DNA of 64,000 bases, taken from assembly GCF_003464595.1 (NCBI RefSeq), contig NZ_QRZF01000005.1, forward strand, positions 1 to 64,000. Reading direction: 5' to 3'. Within the stretch, counting starts at the first letter, position 1, and the number at the start of each line of letters is the position of its first letter. The position numbers were made by a program, and so were the translations under genes. The DNA comes from Bacteroides intestinalis (lineage in GTDB: Bacteria > Bacteroidota > Bacteroidia > Bacteroidales > Bacteroidaceae). The notes beneath the pieces were generated by a model, which saw nothing but the letters and a program-made list of their open reading frames with translations, was not told the DNA's origin and did not search any database. Below are positions 56,701 through 64,000 of the stretch, piece after piece.

Positions 56701-56906
56701 CCTTCAAGATCCGTGATAGTACCAATAGTTTCATTTCCTTTACAAATCACATTTACACCAATCAAGGGCTCTTTAGAAGAATCAACTACAGTCCCTTTAA
56801 TTTCTCTTTTTTGTGCCCATAATGATACTGTGGAAAAGAAAAAGAGAATTAAAAACATACACCAGCGAGGATGTGACCTGAAAGTCTGGACGCTAAAATG
56901 TTTCAT
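53796..56906 (-). CDS. SusC/RagA-like TonB-dependent transporter (PUL2)
   Basis: A 1036-residue outer-membrane importer. Signal ([14 protein letters not shown]), carboxypeptidase-regulatory-like domain ([22 protein letters not shown]), SusC signature [21 protein letters not shown] (about 115), plug ([35 protein letters not shown]) and barrel ending GVNFTL. Divergent from HTCS3 across a 276-bp intergenic region with a -7 box and a candidate operator. It should import the glucuronate-containing oligosaccharides processed by GH115 and the GH51-like enzyme. Confidence 0.96.
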   Translation of the reverse strand: [1036 protein letters not shown]

Positions 56907-56957
56907 AAAATATTAAATTAAAAGTTTATAAATAAGTATAAAAGGTTGCAACACCTG

Positions 56958-56965
56958 CAAATGTA
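56958..56965 (-). promoter_or_regulatory. -7 element of the SusC2 promoter
   Basis: The minus strand reads TACATTTG, an exact TAnnTTTG, 51 bp upstream of the SusC2 ATG. No -33 TTTG at the usual distance, consistent with activator dependence. Confidence 0.6.
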
Positions 56966-56996
56966 TCGTGAATATTATTATTTGGATGATGATGTT

Positions 56997-57024
56997 TAGC
57001 CAAAAAAAAGTGTTATTGATTCAA
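56997..57024 (-). promoter_or_regulatory. Candidate HTCS3 operator (SusC2)
   Basis: Exactly 31 bp from the -7 box, as in PUL1. The half-sites CCAA (57000-57003) and TCAA (57021-57024) are 21 bp apart, with a run of A between them. It aligns position for position with the window at 63528-63555. The half-sites are short, so chance is not excluded. Confidence 0.35.
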
Positions 57025-57134
57025 GTGTGTTAATGTAAAGATTAAATAAAAGCGTTTTTCTGTCATTTTATAGCGATTATTTGTAAAGTGCCTTATTTAA
57101 CATATAATTAATAGCTTCTAATCTGTTTTTCAAC

Positions 57135-57142
57135 TATTTTTG
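57135..57142 (+). promoter_or_regulatory. -7 element of the HTCS3 promoter
   Basis: TATTTTTG, an exact TAnnTTTG match, 40 bp upstream of the HTCS3 ATG. No clear -33 at 19-21 bp. Confidence 0.55.
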
Positions 57143-57182
57143 TGTATAGGTTTTGTAGTAAATAAGTTAGTCTAATATAAAC

Positions 57183-60100
57183 ATGAAATACACAGTATTG
57201 ATATTATTCCTGTCTTTGGCATTCTATTCAGAAGCTATATTTTCACAAGAACTTTCTTATAATATTAAACATTATAAGATAAATTCCGGACTTTCACAGA
57301 ACACAGTAATGTCTATTTATCAGGATAGCAAAGGTTTTATATGGGCCGGTACTAAAAATGGTCTCAATAGGTTTGACGGATCTAACTTTAAAGTTTATCA
57401 GAGAGGGGACTTGCCAGGTGATCTCAAGAACAGTATCATTTTTTCTATTAAAGAAGATAAGACTAAAAGATTATGGATTGCCACAGATAAAGGTATCTCA
57501 CTCTATGATCCTTTTACGGAAAGGTTTTCTACGTTTGATTTAAAAACGATTGAACAAGAAACTATTAGCGGGTATGTAAACGAAATTTTTATAGATCATC
57601 TGGATCGAGTGTGGATACGAAGCAATACAGGTTTATATATTTATATCGATAAAGAGAACAAATTATTTTGCTTAAATGAGAAATTCAGGTCATATGTCGG
57701 AACTTCTATCCCTAGTGCTTTCTACGTAGATGATAATGGTATAGCCTATATTTCCTTTCCGAAAATAGGGATATTGAAATATAACTTTGTTACCCAGGAA
57801 GTTGATTTATTAACCTCCTTCACTTACTCTCCTACGGCTATGTCTGAGTATAATGATTCTTACATGCTGGTAGGAACTTTAAACAGGGGACTTTACTTTG
57901 TAAATAAGATAACTGGTACAACTAAAAAAATACCTATATATAATCCTCGAAATTCAGATATATACGTACGAACAATAGAAAAAATATCCGATACAGAATA
58001 TTGGGTGGGTACTGAGAGTGGCATTTATATTTTACAGGGTGAGCAAATACATCATTTGGCTCATGACCCCCATGATAATTTATCTCTTTCGGATAATTCT
58101 ATATATTCTATTTTTAGGGATAGAGAAGGTAACGTATGGGTTGGAAGCTATTTTGGAGGGATGGATTATATTCTGGTGGAAAGCACTTATTTCAGAAATT
58201 ACTACCCAAAAGTTGATCAAAATTCGATTAAAGGATATAAGGTTAGGGAATTTGTTAATGACAAAGAAGGAAATCTATGGATTGCAACAGAAGATAATGG
58301 GTTGAACTATTTTAATACCAAAACCAAACAGTTTACTCATATCTCCGAGAATAGTAAACCGTTATCTGTGACTTTTCCTAATATTCAGTCTTTAAACCTG
58401 GTAGATGATAAATTGTGGGTAGGAACATTCTCTAAAGGCTTTGATGTACTGGATTTAAAAACTGGACGTAGTAAGCATTATGAGAAGAAAGACAACGATT
58501 CTACTACGATACAAAACAATCATATTCTAGCTATTTATACTGACCGAAACGGTATTACCTGGATAGGTTCTTCAAGTGATATATATACATATGTTCCAGA
58601 GATTGATGGTGTGAAGAAGTTCGAAAAGATAAAACAGTCGTTTACTAGTGATATATTGGAAGATCATAATGGCAATATATGGTTCTCAACTTATAACAGA
58701 GGGGTCATCAGATACAATCCATATACAGATACTATTAAAGAGTTTACGTATGATGTAAATGATCCACATAGTATTTGCTACGATAGAATTACAGGTATTT
58801 TTCAGGACAGCAAATTACGTTTGTGGTTTTCTTCCGAAGATGGTGGATTTTGTCTATACCATCCTAAAGACGAAACTTTTACTCGGATAACAATGAAAGA
58901 AGGGCTGCCTAGTAATGTGGTTTATAAAATACTAGAAGACAACAATCAGCAACTATGGCTAAGTACTCTTGATGGGATTGTACATTTCGACCCTGAAACC
59001 ATGTCGGTGAAAAAACAATATAATCTATCCAATGGTCTTGATAATGAACAATTTAATTACAATTCAGGAATCAAGGGCAAAGATGGTATTCTTTATTTCG
59101 GTAGTATTGATGGATTTATATCATTTAATCCTCAAGCGATAAAGGATAGCAAGAATAGATATTCAGTTGTACTGACGGATTTGTTTATTTATAATCAGAA
59201 AGTAAAAGTTGATACAACCACTTCTATACTGAAAATAGCTATGCCGTATACAGATGTTATAAACCTGAATTATGACCAGTCGACTTTCAGTCTCGGTTTT
59301 TCAGCATTAAATTACTCAATGAATGGGCAGGGTAAGTATGCATATCAACTTGAGGGGATTGACAAGAAATGGATGTATGCTGATAATATTACGCAAGTAT
59401 CATATAATAGTATCCCTCCAGGGAGTTACACTTTCCGTATCAAGTATAGTATTGATGGTTATGATTGGGAAGGTGAAGAGACCATGCTGCATATTAATAT
59501 CATACCTCCATTCTGGTCTACTATAGAAGCCTATATCGTATATGCAATTATCCTAATAGCTATCTTTTATATGCTGTTACATCATTATATTAAAGAAAGA
59601 AAGAAAAGAATGAAGAAGCAGCAAATAAGACAAGAGCATGAGAAGAAAGAAGAAATATATAAATTGAAGATAGATTTCTTTACGAATATAGCCCATGAGA
59701 TACGTACACCTATTTCATTAATAAAAGCACCGTTAGATTGTATTATGCATGAAGACCTCTGTAAGGATGAAATGCATGAGAATCTGGGTATAATAGAAAA
59801 GAATACAGACAGGTTATTGGTATTGGTAAATCAGTTGCTTGATTTCAGGAAAGTAGAATCGAAAGCGTTTACTTTGAACTTTCAAGTGAAAAATGTATGC
59901 TCAATTGTGTACAATACGTATGTTCAGTTTATTGCTGCAGCAAAACATCGGGATATAATGATAACATTCGATTCTTTATCTGATCCTCTTTTTGCTCTAA
60001 TTGATGAGGAAGTAATCACAAAAGTGTGTAGTAACCTGTTCAATAATGCTATTAAGTATTCTACAAGCTATGTAAAGATTGCCTTATCTGTTGATTGCGA

Positions 60101-61193
60101 CTCTCAATGTTTCTGCATTACAGTAAGAAACGATGGCACACCTATACCTGTGGAGATGCGTCAACGTATTTTTGAGGCTTTTTTCCGAATTAACGATGGT
60201 AACCAAAATGTGACGCAGCCAGGTTCGGGTATTGGTCTTACGCTTGCTGCTTCTTTAGTACAACTGCATAATGGTAAATTGTATCTTGACGATAAAGCTG
60301 AGGACATATGTTTTGTCGTACAAATACCCATTAATATGTCTGCTGATATTTCTCAACCTGAATTGGATGAATGCGTTAGTAAAGTGGAGTATGAAGAAGA
60401 TACACCTTTGTCGTCAGAAATACAGATCTCTGATCGAAAAATAGTGTTGGTTGTTGAAGACAATGAAGAATTACGCTCTTTCCTTAGTCGGCAACTTGGT
60501 AAATACTATGAAATAGTGGCAGTAAGCAATGGAGTGGAAGCATTGGCAGTACTTGACGAGAAAATTATTAATCTGATTGTATCAGATATTATGATGCCTC
60601 TTATGGATGGCTTGGAATTATGTAACTCTATAAAAAACGACCTTTCCACATGTCATATACCTGTTATTTTATTAACTGCGAAAACAGCATTGGATAATAA
60701 AATAGAAGGGCTAAAAAGTGGTGCAGATGCCTATATTGAAAAACCATTTTCAATGCCTTATCTGCTTGTGCAAATTAATAATTTACTGGAAAGCAGAATG
60801 AAGTTACGTCAGAATTTTGCAAATGATCCGTATGCCGCTATTGACTCTATAGCCCATAATAAAGCCGATGAAGATTTTCTTAATAAGATAACAGATATTA
60901 TCCATCAAAACCTTAGTGATGAAAAATTTAGTATAGATGATCTCGCTATGGCAGTAACAATGAGCCGAAGTAGTCTACACAGGAAATTGAAAGGAATCAC
61001 AGGGTTGACTCCTGGTGATTTCGTTCGGATCATACGATTGAAGAAGGCAGCGGAATTACTTAAGACGGGAGAATATCGTATAAATGAAATTTGTGTATTA
61101 ATAGGAATGAATTCAATATCTCATTTCTCTAAAGTATTTTACAAACAATTTGGTGTATTACCTAAAGATTTTGCTAAGAAACATCCAAAGTAA
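57183..61193 (+). CDS. Hybrid two-component system sensor-regulator (HTCS3)
   Basis: A 1336-residue HTCS. Signal peptide (ILFLSLAFYSEAIFSQ), propeller repeats (SIYQDSKGFIWAGTKNGLNRFDG, SIFRDREGNVWVGSYFGGMDY), Y_Y_Y domain, membrane segment near 780-803, kinase with NIAHEIRTP near 838 and GSGIGLTLA, receiver VSDIMMPLMDG near 1134 and AraC helix-turn-helix (NEICVLIGMNSISHFSKVFYKQFG) at the end. The kinase and helix-turn-helix motifs are complete. Divergent from SusC2 and convergent with the GH51-like gene, so PUL2 is its natural target. Confidence 0.95.
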   Translation: MKYTVLILFLSLAFYSEAIFSQELSYNIKHYKINSGLSQNTVMSIYQDSKGFIWAGTKNGLNRFDGSNFKVYQRGDLPGDLKNSIIFSIKEDKTKRLWIATDKGISLYDPFTERFSTFDLKTIEQETISGYVNEIFIDHLDRVWIRSNTGLYIYIDKENKLFCLNEKFRSYVGTSIPSAFYVDDNGIAYISFPKIGILKYNFVTQEVDLLTSFTYSPTAMSEYNDSYMLVGTLNRGLYFVNKITGTTKKIPIYNPRNSDIYVRTIEKISDTEYWVGTESGIYILQGEQIHHLAHDPHDNLSLSDNSIYSIFRDREGNVWVGSYFGGMDYILVESTYFRNYYPKVDQNSIKGYKVREFVNDKEGNLWIATEDNGLNYFNTKTKQFTHISENSKPLSVTFPNIQSLNLVDDKLWVGTFSKGFDVLDLKTGRSKHYEKKDNDSTTIQNNHILAIYTDRNGITWIGSSSDIYTYVPEIDGVKKFEKIKQSFTSDILEDHNGNIWFSTYNRGVIRYNPYTDTIKEFTYDVNDPHSICYDRITGIFQDSKLRLWFSSEDGGFCLYHPKDETFTRITMKEGLPSNVVYKILEDNNQQLWLSTLDGIVHFDPETMSVKKQYNLSNGLDNEQFNYNSGIKGKDGILYFGSIDGFISFNPQAIKDSKNRYSVVLTDLFIYNQKVKVDTTTSILKIAMPYTDVINLNYDQSTFSLGFSALNYSMNGQGKYAYQLEGIDKKWMYADNITQVSYNSIPPGSYTFRIKYSIDGYDWEGEETMLHINIIPPFWSTIEAYIVYAIILIAIFYMLLHHYIKERKKRMKKQQIRQEHEKKEEIYKLKIDFFTNIAHEIRTPISLIKAPLDCIMHEDLCKDEMHENLGIIEKNTDRLLVLVNQLLDFRKVESKAFTLNFQVKNVCSIVYNTYVQFIAAAKHRDIMITFDSLSDPLFALIDEEVITKVCSNLFNNAIKYSTSYVKIALSVDCDSQCFCITVRNDGTPIPVEMRQRIFEAFFRINDGNQNVTQPGSGIGLTLAASLVQLHNGKLYLDDKAEDICFVVQIPINMSADISQPELDECVSKVEYEEDTPLSSEIQISDRKIVLVVEDNEELRSFLSRQLGKYYEIVAVSNGVEALAVLDEKIINLIVSDIMMPLMDGLELCNSIKNDLSTCHIPVILLTAKTALDNKIEGLKSGADAYIEKPFSMPYLLVQINNLLESRMKLRQNFANDPYAAIDSIAHNKADEDFLNKITDIIHQNLSDEKFSIDDLAMAVTMSRSSLHRKLKGITGLTPGDFVRIIRLKKAAELLKTGEYRINEICVLIGMNSISHFSKVFYKQFGVLPKDFAKKHPK

Positions 61194-61195
61194 GC

Positions 61196-61231
61196 CACTT
61201 CCTCAAACATGGCTCCATATTTGAGGAAGTG
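61196..61231. terminator. Bidirectional terminator between HTCS3 and the GH51-like gene
   Basis: A perfect 12-bp outer stem (CACTTCCTCAAA at 61196-61207 with 61220-61231) enclosing a nested ATGG/CCAT stem, three bases after the HTCS3 stop and 19 bases from the convergent gene's stop. It lacks an immediate U-run, although a T-rich stretch follows on the plus strand. Confidence 0.7.
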
Positions 61232-61249
61232 AAGAACTCTTGACTATTA

Positions 61250-63463
61250 TTATTTTTTTAAAGTAATAACTGTATATGAATACTTAGGAAAAGTGTATTT
61301 TGCATTTTTCCTAGCAATATTAATTTTTGAGGGTTTAAATACAACATTATTCATATTTTCATAAGTGTTGTATTCAGTAAGTTCACAGTCACCTATAGTA
61401 TAAATTTCCGCTTTGGGATTGAAACGGAAATCCCGGATATTCAGAATAGCCTGCCGTGGTTCATTGCTCATATTTGCTACGTAGATCGTCATTTCAGTTT
61501 TCTGTTCGTTGACTTTTGCAGTTATATCGAGTGCTTTGTCGCTACTTGTTGTTTGTACAACATTTGGCTTCCAGGTTTTCATCATCATTTCATCGATATG
61601 TGCTGAAGGTTGGAACCAAATCGTATCAGCAGTGTAATGGATACGGCCTTGGTCCCACATATAATGCAAACCATGGGGTTGAAAAGTATTTGCCGTACCC
61701 AGCATTCGGAAGCAATCACCGTAGCGTTGCAATGTATTCCAGTTGTGGGCATGGGCTAGACCACGGTCCCAGTCGCATCGGCTTCCGTTCTCCTCCATTG
61801 GATGTAGGTTTAATTTAAATCCAGGATAATCTTCTGCTAAATCCCTTTGAAGTACAATACCCATTTCCTCCTCAAACCATTCGGTTTCATCGGCAAAGTT
61901 GCGAGCACCGCTATAGTGGGGGTCCCATGCAAGTTTATCACCTTTGCCTTTAGAGATAAACCATCCAACCATTTCTGCAGCCAGATTATATGCCGGTATG
62001 CCTTTTTTGTAGCGATCACGACGAATATTAAGTGAAGTCATTATTGTCATTTCCGGGTCTACCTCCCAGGCAGCTTCAGCAAATTTCTTCATACATTCAA
62101 CGTATCCGCTGGATATAAGACGTTCATTGTCTACTTGAATATATTTTAGATTATAAGGTTCTGGGTGACCGTGGCTGGCACGTAATGCTCCCCATTTTGT
62201 GTCAATTGAACCATTAACGTATTCTACAAAATCACGAATATCTTCATAGTTTTCATCCATGCTCATACCAATAATGGCAATGGCATCAATGGCCTCGGCA
62301 GCCTGTAGCATTTCAATAAAACCAAAACTATGTGTGGCATACAAGTTGAAGCCACTTCGCAATGTTACTCTTCTCTCATCAATTGGGCCTATCATCTTTT
62401 TCCAACGATATAGGTAGGTATCGGCACCAACATCTACCATTGAACCATTGTAGCGAAATACCTTGATTCCTTGTTTCTTCAATGCATCGGCAAATGTTTT
62501 ACGAATGGGATAGCCTTTTACTCTTCCCCATTCTCCGGGTTGCAGAAAAGCAAATCCTAACTCGACTTTGCCCGGAGCTTTTAATGATATGCCAAAACTT
62601 CCGTTAATGGTATTGTTTTGTGGTATTAACTCAAATTCCACTTTTTCATATGTGCCATCCCCTTTGAGAGAATAAGGTTTTTCTGCCAGAACATTTCCGT
62701 GTTCATCTCTTAATGATAGATATACGGAAACTGGACTATCGGCTTTTATGCGGAGTACGCCATCATATGGTTTATTTCTGTCAAAACGAATTCCCATGCG
62801 GTAAAGACCATGGTTGGTTAAGCCAACCTCTCCGCTACCCTCGATAAATGAAATAGCTTGGTTTTGTCTACCTATATAGGCATTTCCGTTGCGTACTAGT
62901 TCGTAAGCATAGCCGGGATTACCAACTACCAATTTACTCCAATATTTGGAGATTTGCTCATTACCGTTAATCCTTTCGAGCATAATTTTCTGTATGTCAC
63001 CTGGTAGAGAGTCGAATGTTAGGAAACGTCCGGGGAATTTCCAACCAGAAATTATGTGAGGCTCTCTGAACTTAGGAGAGTTATAGATATCTTTAGAATT
63101 AAAATCATATTTTTCGGTGAGGTTGTTCCAACTAATCCGGTGGTAAATATCAGATTGAGTGATTAAATGAGGGATTTTCCTTTCATCCAGAACAACATAT
63201 ATTTTAGAATAATCTCCTCGTTTCAGATTTAAGAAATCAACATCAATGTTTTCTTCAAACGCTTCCCCATGCAGCAATTGGCTGAATATACCTCCATTGG
63301 TTTGATTGTTGAGATCTTCAATATTTGTACCATTGAATAGCTTGGGTACAGTGGCAATCTGCTTACTCGCTTCTACGTTCAATTGGACCGGGCTTTGCTG
63401 TGCAAACATGCATCCTCCCATTAATAATCCGATAATGCTTAGTCTTAGTTTCTTTTTTTTCAT
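61250..63463 (-). CDS. GH51-related alpha-L-arabinofuranosidase-like enzyme
   Basis: A 737-residue secreted protein (signal to about residue 21; MGGC could also be lipidated). The start resembles GH51 (VPKLFNGTNIEDLNNQTNGGIFSQLLHGEAFEENI). It has an inserted sugar-binding-like domain (about 130-310), a TIM barrel (VFRYNGSMVDVGADTYLYRWK) and a C-terminal beta-sandwich with MTIYVANMSNEPRQAILNI. The acid/base candidate is Glu447 in YIQVDNERL, where GH51 usually has GNE, and the nucleophile candidate is Glu557 or 558 in LHPMEENGSRCDW. It is thus a divergent member or a neighbouring family. Expected to act on arabinose- or glucuronate-bearing oligosaccharides with GH115. Confidence 0.7.
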   Translation of the reverse strand: MKKKKLRLSIIGLLMGGCMFAQQSPVQLNVEASKQIATVPKLFNGTNIEDLNNQTNGGIFSQLLHGEAFEENIDVDFLNLKRGDYSKIYVVLDERKIPHLITQSDIYHRISWNNLTEKYDFNSKDIYNSPKFREPHIISGWKFPGRFLTFDSLPGDIQKIMLERINGNEQISKYWSKLVVGNPGYAYELVRNGNAYIGRQNQAISFIEGSGEVGLTNHGLYRMGIRFDRNKPYDGVLRIKADSPVSVYLSLRDEHGNVLAEKPYSLKGDGTYEKVEFELIPQNNTINGSFGISLKAPGKVELGFAFLQPGEWGRVKGYPIRKTFADALKKQGIKVFRYNGSMVDVGADTYLYRWKKMIGPIDERRVTLRSGFNLYATHSFGFIEMLQAAEAIDAIAIIGMSMDENYEDIRDFVEYVNGSIDTKWGALRASHGHPEPYNLKYIQVDNERLISSGYVECMKKFAEAAWEVDPEMTIMTSLNIRRDRYKKGIPAYNLAAEMVGWFISKGKGDKLAWDPHYSGARNFADETEWFEEEMGIVLQRDLAEDYPGFKLNLHPMEENGSRCDWDRGLAHAHNWNTLQRYGDCFRMLGTANTFQPHGLHYMWDQGRIHYTADTIWFQPSAHIDEMMMKTWKPNVVQTTSSDKALDITAKVNEQKTEMTIYVANMSNEPRQAILNIRDFRFNPKAEIYTIGDCELTEYNTYENMNNVVFKPSKINIARKNAKYTFPKYSYTVITLKK

Positions 63464-63488
63464 GATAAAATTTGTTTTATAGACATCG

Positions 63489-63496
63489 CAAAGATA
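63489..63496 (-). promoter_or_regulatory. -7 element of the GH51-like promoter
   Basis: The minus strand reads TATCTTTG, an exact TAnnTTTG, 25 bp upstream of the ATG. Confidence 0.6.
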
Positions 63497-63527
63497 GTTC
63501 CTATCTCAGTCTCTGTGAATCAGCAGA

Positions 63528-63555
63528 AGTTCAAAAAAAGACGATTTTCTGTCAA
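63528..63555 (-). promoter_or_regulatory. Candidate HTCS3 operator (GH51-like gene)
   Basis: Exactly 31 bp from the -7 box. Half-sites TCAA at 63531-63534 and 63552-63555 are 21 bp apart. It shares C, a seven-A run, and the final TCAA with the window upstream of SusC2. Moderate to weak support. Confidence 0.38.
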
Positions 63556-63734
63556 TTTGCGTGTTTCTGCGTATGTTGCATATACATAGTTGAAAAATGT
63601 TAGTTTAAATATGGATATCATCAATGGGAATGGAGCACAATATTATTCCGTTTACAACACTGATAAATATAAATTTCTGCCACATGTAGTTGGATATTTC
63701 ATTGTCTTCTCTTTTTCTTTGAGTGGAAAACTGC

Positions 63735-63742
63735 TATCTTTG
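63735..63742 (+). promoter_or_regulatory. -7 element of the metG promoter
   Basis: TATCTTTG, 43 bp upstream of the metG ATG. The expected -33 position has TTTT rather than TTTG; a TTTG lies closer, at 63718-63721. The rest of the 322-bp gap to the GH51-like gene shows no other gene. Confidence 0.55.
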
Positions 63743-63785
63743 CACACCAAAATGCGCTCATAACAAAAGAGATACATATATCACA

Positions 63786-64000
63786 ATGGAAAAGAAATTC
63801 AAACGCACTACCGTTACGTCGGCATTGCCCTACGCTAACGGACCGGTTCATATCGGACACCTGGCAGGAGTTTATGTACCCGCTGATATCTACGTTCGCT
63901 ATCTGAGACTGAAAAAAGAAGATGTAATCTTTATCGGAGGTTCGGACGAGCACGGAGTACCCATCACCATACGCGCCAAGAAAGAAGGCGTGACGCCGCA
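63786..64000 (+). CDS. metG: Methionyl-tRNA synthetase, 5' part
   Basis: The first 71 codons of a class I aminoacyl-tRNA synthetase, cut by the window edge. [29 protein letters not shown] carries the HIGH signature for ATP binding, and [12 protein letters not shown] is the next MetRS hallmark. The enzyme charges tRNA-Met in the cytosol. It is a conserved housekeeping gene and marks the right border of PUL2. Confidence 0.97.
   Translation, partial: MEKKFKRTTVTSALPYANGPVHIGHLAGVYVPADIYVRYLRLKKEDVIFIGGSDEHGVPITIRAKKEGVTP

Noticed and set aside
56945..56951. GTTGCAA-like word near the SusC2 promoter
   Set aside because: It resembles a PUL1 half-site but has no second half-site at 21 bp and lies downstream of the -7 box, so it is not an HTCS2 operator.
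57010..57032. GTGTTA direct repeat upstream of SusC2
   Set aside because: The spacing is 17 bp, unlike the 21 bp of the better-supported operators, and the repeat is absent before the GH51-like gene.
63699..63953. 84-codon minus-strand frame at the metG start
   Set aside because: It overlaps the conserved metG start antisense and has no recognisable domain.
1..64000. CRISPR arrays, tRNA or rRNA genes, insertion sequences and integrases
   Set aside because: No regularly spaced repeats, cloverleaf-like stretches, or transposase or recombinase motifs were seen on either strand.

Overview
The window reads as a Bacteroides-type (gut Bacteroidota) chromosome segment. The evidence is two adjacent SusC/SusD pairs, three giant hybrid two-component sensor-regulators (HTCS), many secreted carbohydrate-active enzymes, and promoters with the Bacteroidota -7 element TAnnTTTG (sometimes with a -33 TTTG about 20 bp upstream). 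Species cannot be fixed from the sequence alone.

Layout. (1) 0.1-13.1 kb, minus strand: an HTCS (8884-13056), then a tight run of GH89 alpha-N-acetylglucosaminidase, an HGSNAT/DUF5009-like membrane acyltransferase, a GH92 alpha-mannosidase and two GH28 enzymes. It has no SusCD pair of its own in view. (2) 13.1-15.2 kb: ADP-forming acetyl-CoA synthetase, a housekeeping gene. (3) 15.6-40.2 kb: a large, visibly more AT-rich polysaccharide utilization locus (PUL1). It has SusD/SusC, DUF2264, GH88, a tandem GH43-GH43 protein, GH43, a deleted GH27 remnant, an Ig-GH43, a PL11-like rhamnogalacturonan lyase and GH2, all on the minus strand, plus a divergent GH43 and a convergent HTCS. The enzyme set points to a decorated pectin of the rhamnogalacturonan-I type. 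(4) 40.6-48.8 kb: a non-PUL stretch with a radical SAM/lipoprotein pair, the divergent RavA-ViaA pair, a HAD phosphatase, an acyltransferase-3, a methyltransferase and a cysteine-rich DUF6125-like protein. (5) 49.0-63.5 kb: a compact PUL2 with GH115 alpha-glucuronidase, SusD and SusC on the minus strand, a divergent HTCS, and a GH51-related enzyme. (6) 63.8 kb to the end: the 5' part of metG.

Regulation is the most striking part. PUL1 has four copies of a 28-bp operator, GTTGCA-N3-TATA-N-AAC-N4-GTTGCAA. They lie as two back-to-back pairs, each with exactly 40 bp between the two sites, and at three promoters the site is exactly 31 bp from the -7 box. The GTTGCA half-sites are 21 bp apart, two helical turns, as expected for an AraC-type dimer, presumably the HTCS at 36290-40195. 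The same geometry (21-bp direct repeats about 31 bp upstream of a -7 box), with different half-site sequences, can be seen before GH89 and, more weakly, before SusC2 and the GH51-like gene. One PUL1 site appears to drive a promoter with no gene, pointing antisense into the DUF2264/GH88 genes.

Other notable points are the radical SAM/lipoprotein cassette, the adjacency of the GH89 and HGSNAT-like genes (which parallels a mammalian two-step heparan pathway), the internally deleted GH27 remnant inside an otherwise intact operon, and large inverted repeats at 55-236 and 46148-46220. No tRNA, rRNA, CRISPR array, transposase or integrase was seen.
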